DNA of 64,000 bases from Sphaerosporella brunnea (taxonomy: Eukaryota; Ascomycota; Pezizomycetes; Pezizales; Pyronemataceae): assembly GCA_008704415.1 (NCBI GenBank), contig VXIS01000042.1:124001-188000 (forward strand). The letters are read 5' to 3'. The translations under genes were made by a program, and so were the position numbers. Below, piece by piece: positions 21,346 to 31,920 of this stretch; position 1 is the stretch's first letter, and each line of letters opens with the position of its first letter. Below the pieces are notes generated by a model. It saw only the letters and a list, made by a program, of their open reading frames with translations. It searched no databases and was not told the DNA's origin.

Positions 21346-22024
21346 ATGGTGCGTGCTTGTGCCTATCTTCTTCCTGCTTTCGTGGGAGTAGACTCCCGGT
21401 TGGACTTTGTGCTGATTCAATTTCCGGCGCAGGCTTCGTCACCTCGTGCTGCTTCGCCCGCTACCGGCGCTGTCTCTGGCTCTGAGAGCCGCGTGTCGAA
21501 CAGACCCAGCTCTCCTACTCCCCCGGGAGGTCCTAAGTCGGCGATCCGCCGCAGAGCGGCCCAGGACCGTGCGCAGAAGGTCGCAAACACTCGGCCGAGC
21601 TCTACTCGTGCTGCGGGCGCAGGTGGTTCCAGCTCGACTATGCTGAGTATGTTTCCCGTCTTGCGAAGGGATGAAATGAGAGGAAGAGGTGGCGAGGATC
21701 TTGTATTGGCCCGTGAAGGCCTGAATTATTCGCTGCGGGAGTGCCTTCAGGCGCAATATACAGATCCTACCTCTTATGATGTTGGAATGGATAGTAGGTA
21801 ATGGAATTGTGGCGGATGCTGACGATGTGTAACCTAAAGAGCTCTACACCGACGAGTCCCCCGGTCTCAAGGTCGACCCTGTCATTGTCCTGGTGCTCAG
21901 CTTGGGCTTCATCTTCAGCGTTGTTGCTCTGCATAGTACGCCTCTGAATCAATTTTATTTTTTGGGGCCCTGGCTAATTCATGCTACAGTTATCGCTAAG
22001 CTCACCCGCAAATTCGCGGCATAA
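21346..22024 (+). CDS. SBH1: Protein translocation complex subunit Sec61 beta
   Basis: Four exons: 21346-21348 (ATG only), 21433-21646, 21840-21935 and 21990-22024; introns of 84, 193 and 54 nt; 115 aa. The N-terminus is Ser/Pro/Ala-rich (ASSPRAASPATG). GGPKSAIRRRAAQDRAQKV and SSSTMLKLYTDESPGLKVDP are the Sec61-beta/SecG signature just before the single tail-anchor helix (VIVLVLSLGFIFSVVALHII). A short basic lumenal end follows. Known role: non-essential beta subunit of the ER Sec61 protein-conducting channel. The separation of the start codon as a three-base exon is supported by donor GTGCGT and by restoring the MASSPRA start. Confidence 0.92.
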
Positions 22025-22913
22025 ATTTTGACGACGTGAAAATGTTCGGCCGGGTGTGGTTTGGTTTGGTTTAGGGTCGGCGTTCTGTCTCTTGGGACGT
22101 GTTATTTTGTGTACAAGTACATCTTGAGGGCGATGCATCGTTCTTTTGAACACTAGTTTTAATGAATATAAAGGCGAAGCTGCGATTTTGGATACACCGT
22201 ACCCGGCATTAATGGGATGGTTTTGATGTCCATTTGTCGTTACATAACTTGGGTGACGAGATGCGCCCGGTTACCGATGTCTTACAACGAGAAACAGCCA
22301 ACGCCAGACCGCCGAGAAAAAAAAACAGATGGCGGCTTTGTTTACAAGCGCTCAATATCACAGCTGTACTTGACAACTTCAGTTCAAACATTAGAATCCT
22401 GTCATTTCATACATCTACTGGGGCTCTATTTCTACTCGGTTTCCTCCGCCCTCTTGCTGAAGTTCACGCAGATCTGCAAGCCTCCCAGCTTCGCCCTCCA
22501 GACCCCTTCCTCCAATCATCTAGTGGGAGAACCCGTCGGCAAACGAATATGAAGCCTAAATCCTCTCCGATTGCAATTGTGCCTGAATTTTCTCCCCATT
22601 GCTTATTCAAGGCCGAGGGTTGCGATACCGGTTGAATAGCACGTGTGGATAAAGCCGGTTAAAACGGCGCGGGCTCTTTTGCGGGTAAATATGACGTTTG
22701 CAAGGAATTGGCTATCTCCCCGCCATATCCATGGTGTTGATGCAAACTAGATGCCGCTGCTACTCGAGAAAGCGATGTTTGAAGATGAGTTTCCGCAATA
22801 AGTTGGGCGTTGAGAAAGCGGAGGCGGGGTATAAAGAGGAGCAGGACTGCAGACTTTTTTGCTCCCACCCCCACCCTTTCACATAACGAATTCACGCCGC
22901 TGCAGCAGCAACC
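22025..22913. other. Upstream region of aldo-keto reductase gene
   Basis: 3' UTR of SEC61 beta and the promoter of the reductase. A TATAAAG element is listed separately. No additional gene seen. Confidence 0.45.
22830..22836 (+). promoter_or_regulatory. TATA box of aldo-keto reductase gene
   Basis: TATAAAG in a G-rich context 78 bp before the start codon at 22914, a normal place for a regulated fungal promoter. Confidence 0.5.
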
Positions 22914-24060
22914 ATGGTCAACGTCCCTAATGTCAAGCTTAACAACGGCAAGGAGATGCCGCTGGTCGGGTTTGTTCCATCTGTTCCTTTCCCTCATGAA
23001 TACTGTCTTCTGACCTGTGGAACCCGCAGTTTCGGTCTGTGGAAGGTCCCCAAGGAGTCCGCCGCCGATGTCGTCTATAACGCCATCAAGACTGGCTACC
23101 GCCTTTTCGACGGTGCCTTCGGTATGTGTAGCCCTTTGGCCCGCGCCCGCTGAACTCTTGCTGATATTATTACCCATCACAGACTACGGTAACGAGAAGG
23201 AGTGCGGTCAGGGTGTGAAGCGTGCCATCGACGAGGGCCTGGTGAAGCGTGAGGATCTTTTCATCGTGTCCAAGCTCTGGAACACCTTCCACGAGAAGGA
23301 GCGTGTTGAACCTATCGTCCGGCAACAGCTGGAGTGGTGGGGACTTGAGTACGCCTAGCCATCTTATAAATCTCGGAATGTTGTCACTGACAACAAGCGT
23401 GCGGACAGATACTTCGACCTTTTCCACATCCACTTCCCCGTTGCCCTCGCCTACGTCGACCCGGCCGAGTCCTACCCCAGCGGCTGGCAGTTCACCGACG
23501 GCACCGTGAAGACTGTCAACGCGCCCATCCAGCAGACGTGGGAGGCTATGGAGTCTTTGGTGGACCTTGGCCTGGCCAAGTCGATCGGAATCTCCAACTT
23601 CCAGGGTTCGTTGATTCTGGATTTGCTGCGGTACGCGCGGATCCGCCCCGCGGTTCTACAGGTCGAGCTCCATCCCTACCTGGTGCAGCCTATTCTGGTG
23701 CAGCTGGCCAATGGCGAGGGCATCGCCGTCACCGCGTACTCGTCGTTCGGTCCCCAGAGTTTCCTCGAGCTTGAGTGGAAGAAGGCCTATGATACCCCCA
23801 CCCTGTTCGAGCACCCCGTCGTCAAGGAGATTGCTGCCAAGTATGGCAAGACTCCCGCCCAGGTGCTCCTCCGATGGAGCACTCAGCGTGGCATTGCTGT
23901 TATCCCCAAGTCTAACAGCCAGCACCGTCTGGTCGAGAACTTGGACGTCTGCAGCTTTGACATGGAGGAGAAGGAGCTCGAGAGCATCTCTGCTTTGGAC
24001 CGCAATCTGCGGTTCAACAACCCCACCGACTACCTTGGCACCCTTCACATCTTCGCGTAA
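22914..24060 (+). CDS. XYL1: NAD(P)H-dependent D-xylose/aldose reductase (AKR2 type)
   Basis: Four exons: 22914-22969, 23030-23121, 23183-23348 and 23409-24060; introns of 60-61 nt; 321 aa. [33 protein letters not shown] (catalytic Asp and Tyr), LFIVSKLWN (catalytic Lys) and [13 protein letters not shown] (catalytic His) give the full AKR tetrad. The C-terminal IAVIPKSN with a downstream HRL carries the cofactor-phosphate-binding Lys, Ser, Asn and Arg positions expected for NADPH use. The end LHIFA is typical of fungal xylose reductases. Known role: cytosolic reduction of D-xylose (also L-arabinose and glycerol-type aldehydes) to the polyol, the first step of pentose catabolism. Exact substrate preference cannot be read from the sequence. 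Confidence 0.92.
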
Positions 24061-24624
24061 ATCTGATGCGTAGGAAGGCTTCATGGGAGCGGAGGGATTT
24101 TATAGATACTGTACCGATCTTGTTTGATAGAGTGTACAGCTAGATTGGAATGCAAAAATAGTCAACACTCACTTCTGCGTCTAGACGTCTAGGAATGCTT
24201 TGGGAAAGCCGTAGATTGTGTTGCTTGCTGTGATGCTAAGAGGGAGCTTTCAAGGTAGAGCTGCTGTAATTACAGCCGATGAGATGTGATTCATACCGCC
24301 ATGGATGTGCCTCCGGATCTACGGGCAAAAAGCAAAAAGCAAAAAGCCTTGATCACGCCTGGTCACTCAAAGCAGGAGCCTTCCAAGCCACCGTCGTCGC
24401 GCCTCGTGGTGCCACACTTGGCGGCCCAAAATAGAAATCCCAATACCAGGTGCGGAAATGTCGTGTCTTACAGTTCCTGGGAGCGCAGCTTCACCGAGCT
24501 TAAGTCGCTCACACAACCTTCGAAGCTTTGTCGCGTACCACCACCACCACTACCACCAGGCCAAAACGACAGACCGCGTCATCGACAGCTTTTACTCCCG
24601 AAAGATCAGTAGCGAGCGACAAAG
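24061..24624. other. Intergenic region after aldo-keto reductase
   Basis: Contains a short GCAAAAA repeat near 24325-24346 and a (CCA)n run near 24540. No gene recognised. Confidence 0.45.
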
Positions 24625-25113
24625 ATGTTTTTCTTCTTCACTTGCGGCACTCAGGACTTCTCGGGCAACATTAACGGCTACGAACACCTCAAGGTCATTT
24701 GCCCTGTGAGTCCCACTCCCCTTCAAGTCGCCCCCGATTTCTACTGCCTCCCCAGCTGATCGCCGCGACGTTTAGAATTGCCACAACGCTGCCGGTTCGT
24801 CATTCCCTCCCTGCGCAGCACTGCGCCTTACATCCCCCCGCTACGTCAAGGGTTAGGGTTGACAAGCTGCGATGAATGTATTCCAGTGGTTCCTATCAAG
24901 CGCAGGACGTTCTTTACCTTCTGCTTCATCCCGCTGGTGCCGATTCACTGGGGCAAGGAGCTGCGATGCACAATCTGCCAGTATCATCAGGCGACGTAGG
25001 TTTTTTTTTTTTTTTTTTCCTTCTCCTGGAGCTGAAAGAAACTGATTGTGGGTTGTGTGTCCAGGTCCGATGAGCAGCTGCAGCAAATGGCGCAGGGCGC
25101 ACCCATGAAATAG
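24625..25113 (+). CDS. Small zinc-ribbon membrane-associated protein
   Basis: Four exons: 24625-24705, 24776-24794, 24887-24995 and 25065-25113; introns of 70, 92 and 69 nt; 85 aa. Start MFFFFTCGTQDF; then VICPNCHNAA supplies one Cys-x2-Cys knuckle and LRCTICQYHQAT the other, with a hydrophobic segment (TFFTFCFIPLVPIHWG) between. This is the layout of the fungal and animal zinc-ribbon family (zinc-ribbon 15 type). Cellular role poorly known. The 19-nt second exon is required to keep the first Cys pair together and in phase. The third intron contains an 18-nt T run. Confidence 0.78.
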
Positions 25114-25938
25114 ACAATGGCTGTTTCGGCTTCATAACCTTTGGGGAGTGTTCTTTGTGTGTGTGCGCGCGCGCGCAGGTTTCGATATCTTTCTTGCTTT
25201 CTTTCTTTTGTCACGGAGCATCACTGCAAATCTGTTTCCTTTTTTTTGTTTGTTGTGACATATTCTGCGAGTTTTGTGGGCGGAACCATTGCCCGTTTTA
25301 AACAGTTTAATCAATTGTGTGTATTCCAGGCTCAAGAACTGGAGTCCTTTCCATACTCTGAATCATTGATCCTCCGGTCTATGTGAGGGTCCTGAAGCTC
25401 AAAAAACTCCAGGGAGGTGGAATGACCTGTGCTATAGGCATATCTTTTCCTATCTGGATCTATGCGGCCCCTGCACACATCGTTAAATAATCACATTCGC
25501 CGACCGGTGGTGATGGCGTTTGAGCTTGCTAGAGAATGAGCCGGCCTGGATCGTCATGTGAAAACGTGTCAAGGAACTAACCTGGACATCGGCTGCTTTA
25601 GACTGCATCTAGGTCATTACGATGGTATAAAGGGAATCAATACCTAGGTCCCGGGGGGGCACGGGAAGGATAAAGTCTATGCTCTGGATTTATTTACTAG
25701 CAGTACAAAAAAGGGTATCTTGTGAGCGGCCTGCTTCCTCCGTATCCTTCCTTCCTTTCCTCCGTTTCGTCCAGTCCTGCATCACCCGGATAATATACTA
25801 CAGTCTTTCGAATTCCAATTCCAGCCCAGATGATTCCTCACAACACTCGATATATGTTTTCATGCGGCTCATGCCTCCTAGATCTAGACCTCGATACCCA
25901 GGCGCCATCAAAGATCCTCAGATTCGACTTGATGCTGT
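25114..25938. other. Convergent intergenic region
   Basis: 3' side of the zinc-ribbon gene and of the next minus-strand gene. Short (GC)n/(GT)n run near 25159-25176. No gene recognised. Confidence 0.45.
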
Positions 25939-26805
25939 TCACCCACGTGAACGGATCCTAGGCAACAACATCAGCATCAGAATCGCCTCGCTCGGGGTGG
26001 GGGGTGGTGGACAAACCTCATCATCATCCTCCAAACTCACGTATCCATTGTGCTCTGGCTCCACAACCCATCCTTCACAGCGATTGCTGACCACGCCCTC
26101 CCAAACCTCAAACCAGCCCTCGTGCTCATCATTCTCCAGGTCCTCGTCCTCCTCCCACCACCTATCTTCCCCCCTTCCTCCCCTGCGATGATACTCATCA
26201 CGTTCCCAATCCCTCCTCTCCCCTCCTATCGCATGGCCGTTCATGCTCCCTTTCCTCGGTCTTCCGATCGGAAGAGGCGTGGGCCTTTTATAAGCACTTT
26301 CGAAGCCACTCCATAGCTTCCCGCCCGCCCGTCTCAATCCCCTAGTAACCCTGCGTACCCACTCGGCCTCGATATCTCCGGCCTCGGTGCCCTCTGTGCC
26401 CCACGGCAACGGGCTCTGGATTGCATAGCCCTTGTCGCATCCCTTCTTCACTTCCATCATGTACGCCAGGACTTCCTTCATTTTCTTCCTCTCGACGCGG
26501 GCGACGAAGCGACACTCGCTCTCGACCAGCTCCGCCTCAAAGAAGCAATGCGCCAGCGGCGCGCTGGCGAGAATGTTACGGTCCGCGCGCACATTGAAGA
26601 CGCGGTTTGCCGGGTGCGAGAGGCAGTGGCGGGGGTCGCGGAAGATCAGCACCGGGTGGTCGATTGGCTCTGCCGTCAGTCGGCGGCGGTTGTGGTAGAG
26701 GTGTTGCAGGGCCGTGAAGAGGGAGACGGCGAGGAGGCAGGGCAGGAGTGTTAGGATCGTTGTCAAAGGCGAGGTGCGCCGTGGCGAGGTTGTCATTGGT
26801 GGCAT
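25939..26805 (-). CDS. Single-pass membrane protein of unknown function
   Basis: Open frame of 288 aa from the ATG at 26805. After a short basic N-terminus there is one clear transmembrane helix (LTTILTLLPCLLAVSLFTAL), so the bulk probably faces one side of a membrane. The next part, VLIFRDPRHCLSHPANRVFN and FFEAELVESECRFVARVERKK, looks like a folded domain. The C-terminal half is low complexity with RRDWERDEYHRRGGRGEDRWW, acidic runs, and WFEVWEGVVSNRCEGWVVEP. I do not recognise the family. The start is the first ATG before the helix; no intron is needed, though one near the C-terminus cannot be excluded. Confidence 0.5.
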   Translation of the reverse strand: MPPMTTSPRRTSPLTTILTLLPCLLAVSLFTALQHLYHNRRRLTAEPIDHPVLIFRDPRHCLSHPANRVFNVRADRNILASAPLAHCFFEAELVESECRFVARVERKKMKEVLAYMMEVKKGCDKGYAIQSPLPWGTEGTEAGDIEAEWVRRVTRGLRRAGGKLWSGFESAYKRPTPLPIGRPRKGSMNGHAIGGERRDWERDEYHRRGGRGEDRWWEEDEDLENDEHEGWFEVWEGVVSNRCEGWVVEPEHNGYVSLEDDDEVCPPPPTPSEAILMLMLLPRIRSRG

Positions 26806-28583
26806 TATGATTTATTTCCCTTCCTTCTTTCCAATTGGACGAATCAAAAAAAAACCGAAAAGAAAAGGAAAGAAATTAACGTTGTCGAGAACTTCGGTTC
26901 TTTTTTGCCTGCTTCCTTGGTGAGGACATCGACATTATATGTCCTGTTCTCTCTCCCCCCGAGAGAAACAACACCGACACATGGCTTGCCTGAGGTGACG
27001 CCGCAAGAGCATGGAGGGGGGAGAGCTGCGTTGGCAAAGCAAGCATAAGCATGTATGTGCGTACTTTTTTATGTACATACATCTAAACGCCCGCCCGCCG
27101 GGCCGCTTTTCTCAGGCTAGCCAGCCAACCACGTCTGAAGTGTGCGTGCACGTCTCTCGTTTCAAGAGCACGCCACGAATTATCGAAGGATTATTCCCAA
27201 GAACCAGTGCTGCGGATTTTGTTGGGTCAGACACGCAGCCGTTACTGTAGATGAACGAATGAGCTCATGGATGATGCTGCTGCTGCTGATGATGATGATG
27301 ATGAGCTCATGGATCCAGGAACCTACATATGCTGATTCTGTGAAAGCTGCCCGGCTCCGCCTCCCTTTTGATTCAAATGAAAAAATGGACACACACCCTC
27401 AAAGAGGCCCTGAACCAGGTACCCGGCGATCGATCGTAGGCACATGTGCTATCCATTGCAGCCGAATGCTTAGAGTAGATGAGTACTTTAGGTACATAAG
27501 TAGTGAGTACTTAGTAAGTAGGTGGGAGTTAGTAAAACAGACATGCAGATTCCAACTGTCGAAGGTTGACGAGGGTCAGGGACAGGTATTGTCATTGTTA
27601 TTGCTATTGTTGTTATTGTTATTTTCCGGGCATCGCGAAATTCAAAGACGTCGACGTGTGAGAACCCGAGCGGTTCAGAAGCCAGGCATGCTTTGTCATG
27701 ACTTGGCGCGTCACGGAAATAGCGAATTGCCGGTGCCGAGTGATATCCAGTGAATTAGAGCAAGCAGCGAAGTCCCATCAATTTGCGTGATGAATTTGCT
27801 ATCAGTACTTTAGTAGAAGAAGCCAGCAATAACACGGGGAAAAAAAACGAAACGATCCAGCGAGCAACAACAGACGGAAGAAACGGAGCATCGTTCGAAT
27901 TCTCCAGACTGTCGTTCGCCAGCATTCGCCAGTCCGCGCGCGAGCTTTTTCCACCAGTCGAGAAGTAAGTCTTCAAGTGGGTCCGCTTCTCGCGGTGAGT
28001 TGAAAGTAAACTCTCGAGACATGCCATCGTGTTAATTATGAGGAAGAAAATATCGCTGCCCTGAGAAACCGGCGTAAAGGGTTTGGGTAGTACATAGGTC
28101 GGAGAAAACAGGATTGGCTGGTATACTTTTTCTGTGGGTGGTTTCGAGTTCTCGTGAAATGGTGGGTTTGATTTTTACGTTGTGAATGAGGTTAAAGAAA
28201 GGAATTTTCGTCGAAGGTTATATCAACAGGCGAGCAGGTTCTGACGGTCCCTCAACAGCTCCTTTTCATTTCCAAATTCTCAATCCGCTTTCGTGTTCAG
28301 TGGGCTGTATATTTGGATTGATATACTTCCCAACTTTTACTTTTCGTTCTCCTTTTGCTTCGCCGTATACCAAGTGGTTGAATCTATTCAGATTGAACAG
28401 GCGTTGAATAAACCTCACGCTCGTATAACCGAAAAACGCCCAATGATGGGGCCGAAGAATCAAAAATGAGGTCAGTCTTGTCCGAACCGATAGGTAGAAT
28501 ACATATGCATATATTCCCCCCATTCACAGAACGGGATGCACATACCGAGCTGATGCAGCGACAACACCAAACACGCATACACC
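26806..28583. other. Intergenic region, no gene recognised
   Basis: Contains a short inverted motif ATGAGCTCATGGAT around a (GAT)n run at about 27257-27313, and a (GTTATT)n-like tract at about 27590-27622. Open frames are short and unconvincing. Confidence 0.4.
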
Positions 28584-29006
28584 ATGGCCAATGGCCAGCA
28601 TCACAATCATCAACCGGGCCGCCATATGCCTCATGGTATGTAAGTCAGCCTTGAACGGAATTTCCCTCATTCTAGATTGATTCCATACTTCAGCTACATC
28701 ATATCATCGATCACGATTGACGAAGGAAAAATAAGAAGAAAAAAATTAATCCCCGAACGCCTGGTTGACAGATGGCGCGCCTCGCGAGCGAGTGAGGATG
28801 CGGTACGGGAATCTTCCTTTGCTCCGATTGGCGTGCACTGCCCGCCTCCTGCCAGATCACTTGCTCTGACACGTGGTGACGACTTGTCGGCACCACTTTG
28901 GGGGCGAGAAAGAACTTCAACGTGGGGGGGTGTGATCACGCTCATCACTCGTCCGCCCATCCCTGCTTTCATCTGTGTCTCGCCTGCTGCCCGTGCCGAA
29001 GGATGA
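28584..29006 (+). CDS. Possible two-exon hypothetical protein
   Basis: An ATG in excellent context (CACCATGGCC at 28584) opens MANGQHHNHQPGRHMPHG. A consensus donor GTAAGT at 28640 and acceptor TTCTAG ending at 28675 would remove 36 nt and continue in phase to a stop at 29006 (128 aa). The second exon (YFSYIISSITIDEGKIRR, and so on) resembles no family I know and its amino-acid composition is not convincing. It could also be an orphaned first exon of a decayed gene. Confidence 0.25.
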
Positions 29007-29458
29007 TGCTCTGTCACCTGTTTGTTGTCCGATTCGAAACGCACAGCTTCGTTGGCAGCTTATTAGGCGGCTGTGCATTGGCTTGGGTGCCGAGCCGAGA
29101 GCTTCCCATTGAACGAATGCGAAATGTCTCACGGACTCCCGCAGGAGTAGATACTCTGGAGAGCTATCGTCCCTCAAGAGGCAGGCTGTGCCATTGTGGA
29201 TTGCATTGATGATAGATATCCCCATGAAGCGAAGATCCGCGCACAAAAAGCTTCCCGCCCGCTCCGGATCCAAAGCGGTGCAGCCCTTGATGTGCCCCCG
29301 AGAGAACAAGCCCCGAAAAAAAGAAAGAACCCCAAAGAAACACCAACCCGAATTACACCCAAAGAGATGATGACGATGTTACTCCGTGAACTTTTGAATT
29401 GTTTTTAAAAATCCACAAAGCTGAAAAAGGTGGAAACCTCCATCCCCGAGCGACCTGT

Positions 29459-30085
29459 TTACGCGTCCTCAACCTGCCGAGCGAAAGTCCCGTCAAATGT
29501 CGTCCCAGAGAACCGCGGGGAGTAGCGTAGAAACTTACCACCGTAGTCTGGAGACCCTTGGGGTTCTTGACGTTCACGGCCTGGACGTACGAAAACAGCC
29601 TGTGCTTCGCACCCTCCTCGTCGTTACGCTTGCGGGAGATACGGACACGGAGTCTGTAGGGAACACCCTTGATTCCCTGCTTCCAGACCTCCTTGTTGAG
29701 CTGGGGGTCGAGACGGACATCCTCAGTTCCCTAACCCTCAACCGTCAGCCCAGTTCCACAGCCCACCTCTAACTTCCAAGCAATGCCCGCCTCTTCTTCT
29801 GCCTCACTTTCCCGCCGTTCCCGTAAGATAGCATCAAGAGCTGTAGAAACAACCGGAGACGACAGAGAAGCGAGGGTTCATTCGACACCGACTTGCTGGA
29901 CCGAAGCGACGGAGCAAACGCACCATGGCAGTCTTGGCGAAAGCCTTGATCTCCTTGATCGCGAGGGGAGCCCTCTTCTTGAACGAAGCGCCGAAGACGC
30001 GCTTGTGTAGGTGGATGGTGTACTCGCGGGCGACAACATCGGCGAGCGCGGACCGTCCGGGCTTCGTGGTCTTTGGAGGAGCCAT
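29459..30085 (-). CDS. RPL31: 60S ribosomal protein eL31
   Basis: Complement of exons 29924-30085, 29539-29730 and 29459-29473; introns of 193 and 65 nt; 122 aa. [39 protein letters not shown] and [19 protein letters not shown], then [20 protein letters not shown] and [13 protein letters not shown], are characteristic of eL31. It is a large-subunit protein near the peptide exit tunnel. The last exon is only 15 nt (VEDA and stop) and was found by phase and by the conserved TVV ending. Confidence 0.95.
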
Positions 30086-30087
30086 TT

Positions 30088-30178
30088 CTGTTGATCGGGA
30101 AATTCGAAATTAGTCGGGAAATTCGACAGTTGTAGCTGGAAAAGAGCTTCCGTCGTGGTTCGGTGAGCTGCTACGTAC
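30088..30178 (-). other. Probable 5' UTR intron of eL31 gene
   Basis: On the minus strand a donor GTACGT (30178) and an acceptor ATCAACAG (ending 30088) flank 91 nt and leave AA before the ATG, as in the eL20 gene of this window. Confidence 0.5.
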
Positions 30179-31642
30179 CTGGGGATTGTGTGTCGTGGAG
30201 TCGTCGTCGGGGATTTGCTGCGGTCGTTAGTTTCGTCGGTCGGCTTCCACTTCGTGAATATCCAGCACACACGCCAAAGATTGGAAGCCCGCGTGCGTTG
30301 GCAATTGAGGCGTGTGACTGTGGGTTTAGGGCTAGACCTCCCAGACCTGATGAGGCTCTCACACCTGGTAGTCTGTGTGACGGCCGGGTAACCTCGACAA
30401 GTCGAGACTACACCCCTAGATCTGTGTAATAGCAGTAAAAAATGGTTTTTGGTCAATCATGGAATACCCTTATCGGTGGAAAAAAAAAAACCCCTAACTA
30501 TGAGCAGAATGGCCGTTTTCTCAGGCTTGGCGATGGCAATACCGAGACCGTTTGGAGAGGTCTGTATGATATGTGAAGAACCGACCAAAACGAAAACTGT
30601 GAGGCTCCAAGAACTGACCTCAAGGGGTCAGTTTCTCGCGTCTTCCCATCCTCTCGCGTAAGCGGAAACCAACCACTCTCCTTGCCATCCCATTGACCGT
30701 TTTCATGGGGGGGTGGATAGACGCGCCGAGCCGCACGCCGAGCATGCCGAGCATGCCGAGCAGGCCGAGAAATCCAGAAGTGGATGAACGCGACGGGGAA
30801 GAGGAAACACTGGCTACGAGGTTGTTTACAACCCGGAGCCTGAGGCAGCAGACGGTAACTTAATATGTAGAAGAAAGTAAAGACAGTGCTCAGATGAAGC
30901 TTGGTGAAGCTTCAGGACGAGGACCTTCCTATCGTAGGACCACAAAAAGGCCCCCAGGCCCGCACTTCATGCCGTTGGGCACAGCCAGCCAGTGCGCGCT
31001 GTTCGAACGGGAATCGAACCTGGCGACAAGGAGAGGGCACAAAGAATGGAGCGCCTACAGGTTTTTAAGCTTAGTTATGTGCAGGGCTGGTGATAGACCC
31101 CCAGGTTTTGAGGAGGGTCCATGACGGGGGGCGTCAGGACAGGGCTCACTGAATAGTCAGAAGTCATGTGATGCTATTCCACTTTGTCGCCGGAAGAAAA
31201 ACATTTCATGGAGCGACGGCTGCAGGTTATTGCTGAATATCTCGCTAGCGAACTGGGAGACATGGCCAAAGACCTGGTTGAACATTTCGGTCACAGTGAT
31301 GATTCCGAATCTTCTGGCCACTCCGAGGATATCGGTGCTAAATCTTGGTTTTCGGAACAGGCCCGAAAGCGTCATCAGGCTTTTCTAGCCGCAGAATGAA
31401 TGATTGTGTATGATCGCTGTGCCATACCCACGGCGAGGGTTGCTTTGGCTTGTTGCACGACACGTGTGTTCGTCTTCATCACGACCGCCTGCGGTTTGGC
31501 CTGCCTGTTTTACACAGTACTGATTTCTGGCTTCTTCTGTTCGTATGCCTGGACTTGCTTTATTATTTGCCGTTAGAACGAATTGAGAGCCCAATTGTAA
31601 TTCTGTGTATTTTTTACTCTGGCGGCCGAGCGCCAAGTGATT
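30179..31642. other. Intergenic region, mostly unassigned
   Basis: eL31 promoter on the left. A run of CCGAGCATG-like units occurs at about 30728-30767. Apart from the small frame at 31208 nothing is recognised. Confidence 0.4.
31208..31399 (+). CDS. Possible 63-aa protein
   Basis: Frame from the ATG at 31208. MERRLQVIAEYLASELGDMA, followed by KDLVEHFGHSDDSESSGHSE, is amphipathic and protein-like, and the open frame continues upstream of the ATG, so it might be a terminal exon or gene remnant. No family recognised. It ends 244 bp before a hairpin and an inverted-repeat element. Confidence 0.3.
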   Translation: MERRLQVIAEYLASELGDMAKDLVEHFGHSDDSESSGHSEDIGAKSWFSEQARKRHQAFLAAE

Positions 31643-31716
31643 AGAGGCATCCTGCCCGCACTTGCCGATTGCCTTTTGGGGCAATCTGCAGGCCAGGAAC
31701 GGGGCAGGATGCCTCT
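31643..31716. repeat. 74-bp nested hairpin
   Basis: AGAGGCATCCTGCCC (31643-31657) is perfectly repeated as reverse complement at 31702-31716. Inside it GATTGCC and GGCAATC form a second stem around TTTTGGG. It abuts the left end of the next element exactly. Confidence 0.75.
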
Positions 31717-31920
31717 ATTGGCTGAATCAACGTAAAACGCAGCCAACGGAGATACCTAAATCCGGAATTAGGAGATGGGAATTCTTCGGTGCACTGTTTG
31801 TAACTGGGAGAGAGATCAGAAGAGGGTAGGTGTAGATACGTGTGCGGCCATATTTATGAGGGCGAGAATTCTAATGCCTTACAATCTCTGTTCGTTACAT
31901 TTTACGTTGATTCAGCCAAT
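31717..31920. mobile_element. MITE-like inverted-repeat element, 204 bp
   Basis: ATTGGCTGAATCAACGTAAA (start 31717) is repeated as reverse complement at 31900-31920; the perfect terminal inverted repeat is 21 bp. No transposase frame lies inside. No clear target-site duplication is visible, perhaps because the hairpin at 31643-31716 lies at the left border. Confidence 0.65.

Noticed and set aside
24846..24862. Telomere-like GGTTAGGGTT
   Set aside because: Only one and a half units, inside an intron of the zinc-ribbon gene; most likely chance.
30995..31030. tRNA-like T-arm motif (GGTTCGATTCCCG on the minus strand)
   Set aside because: The flanking bases do not form a 5-bp T-stem (two of five pairs fail) and no acceptor, D or anticodon arms can be drawn around it.
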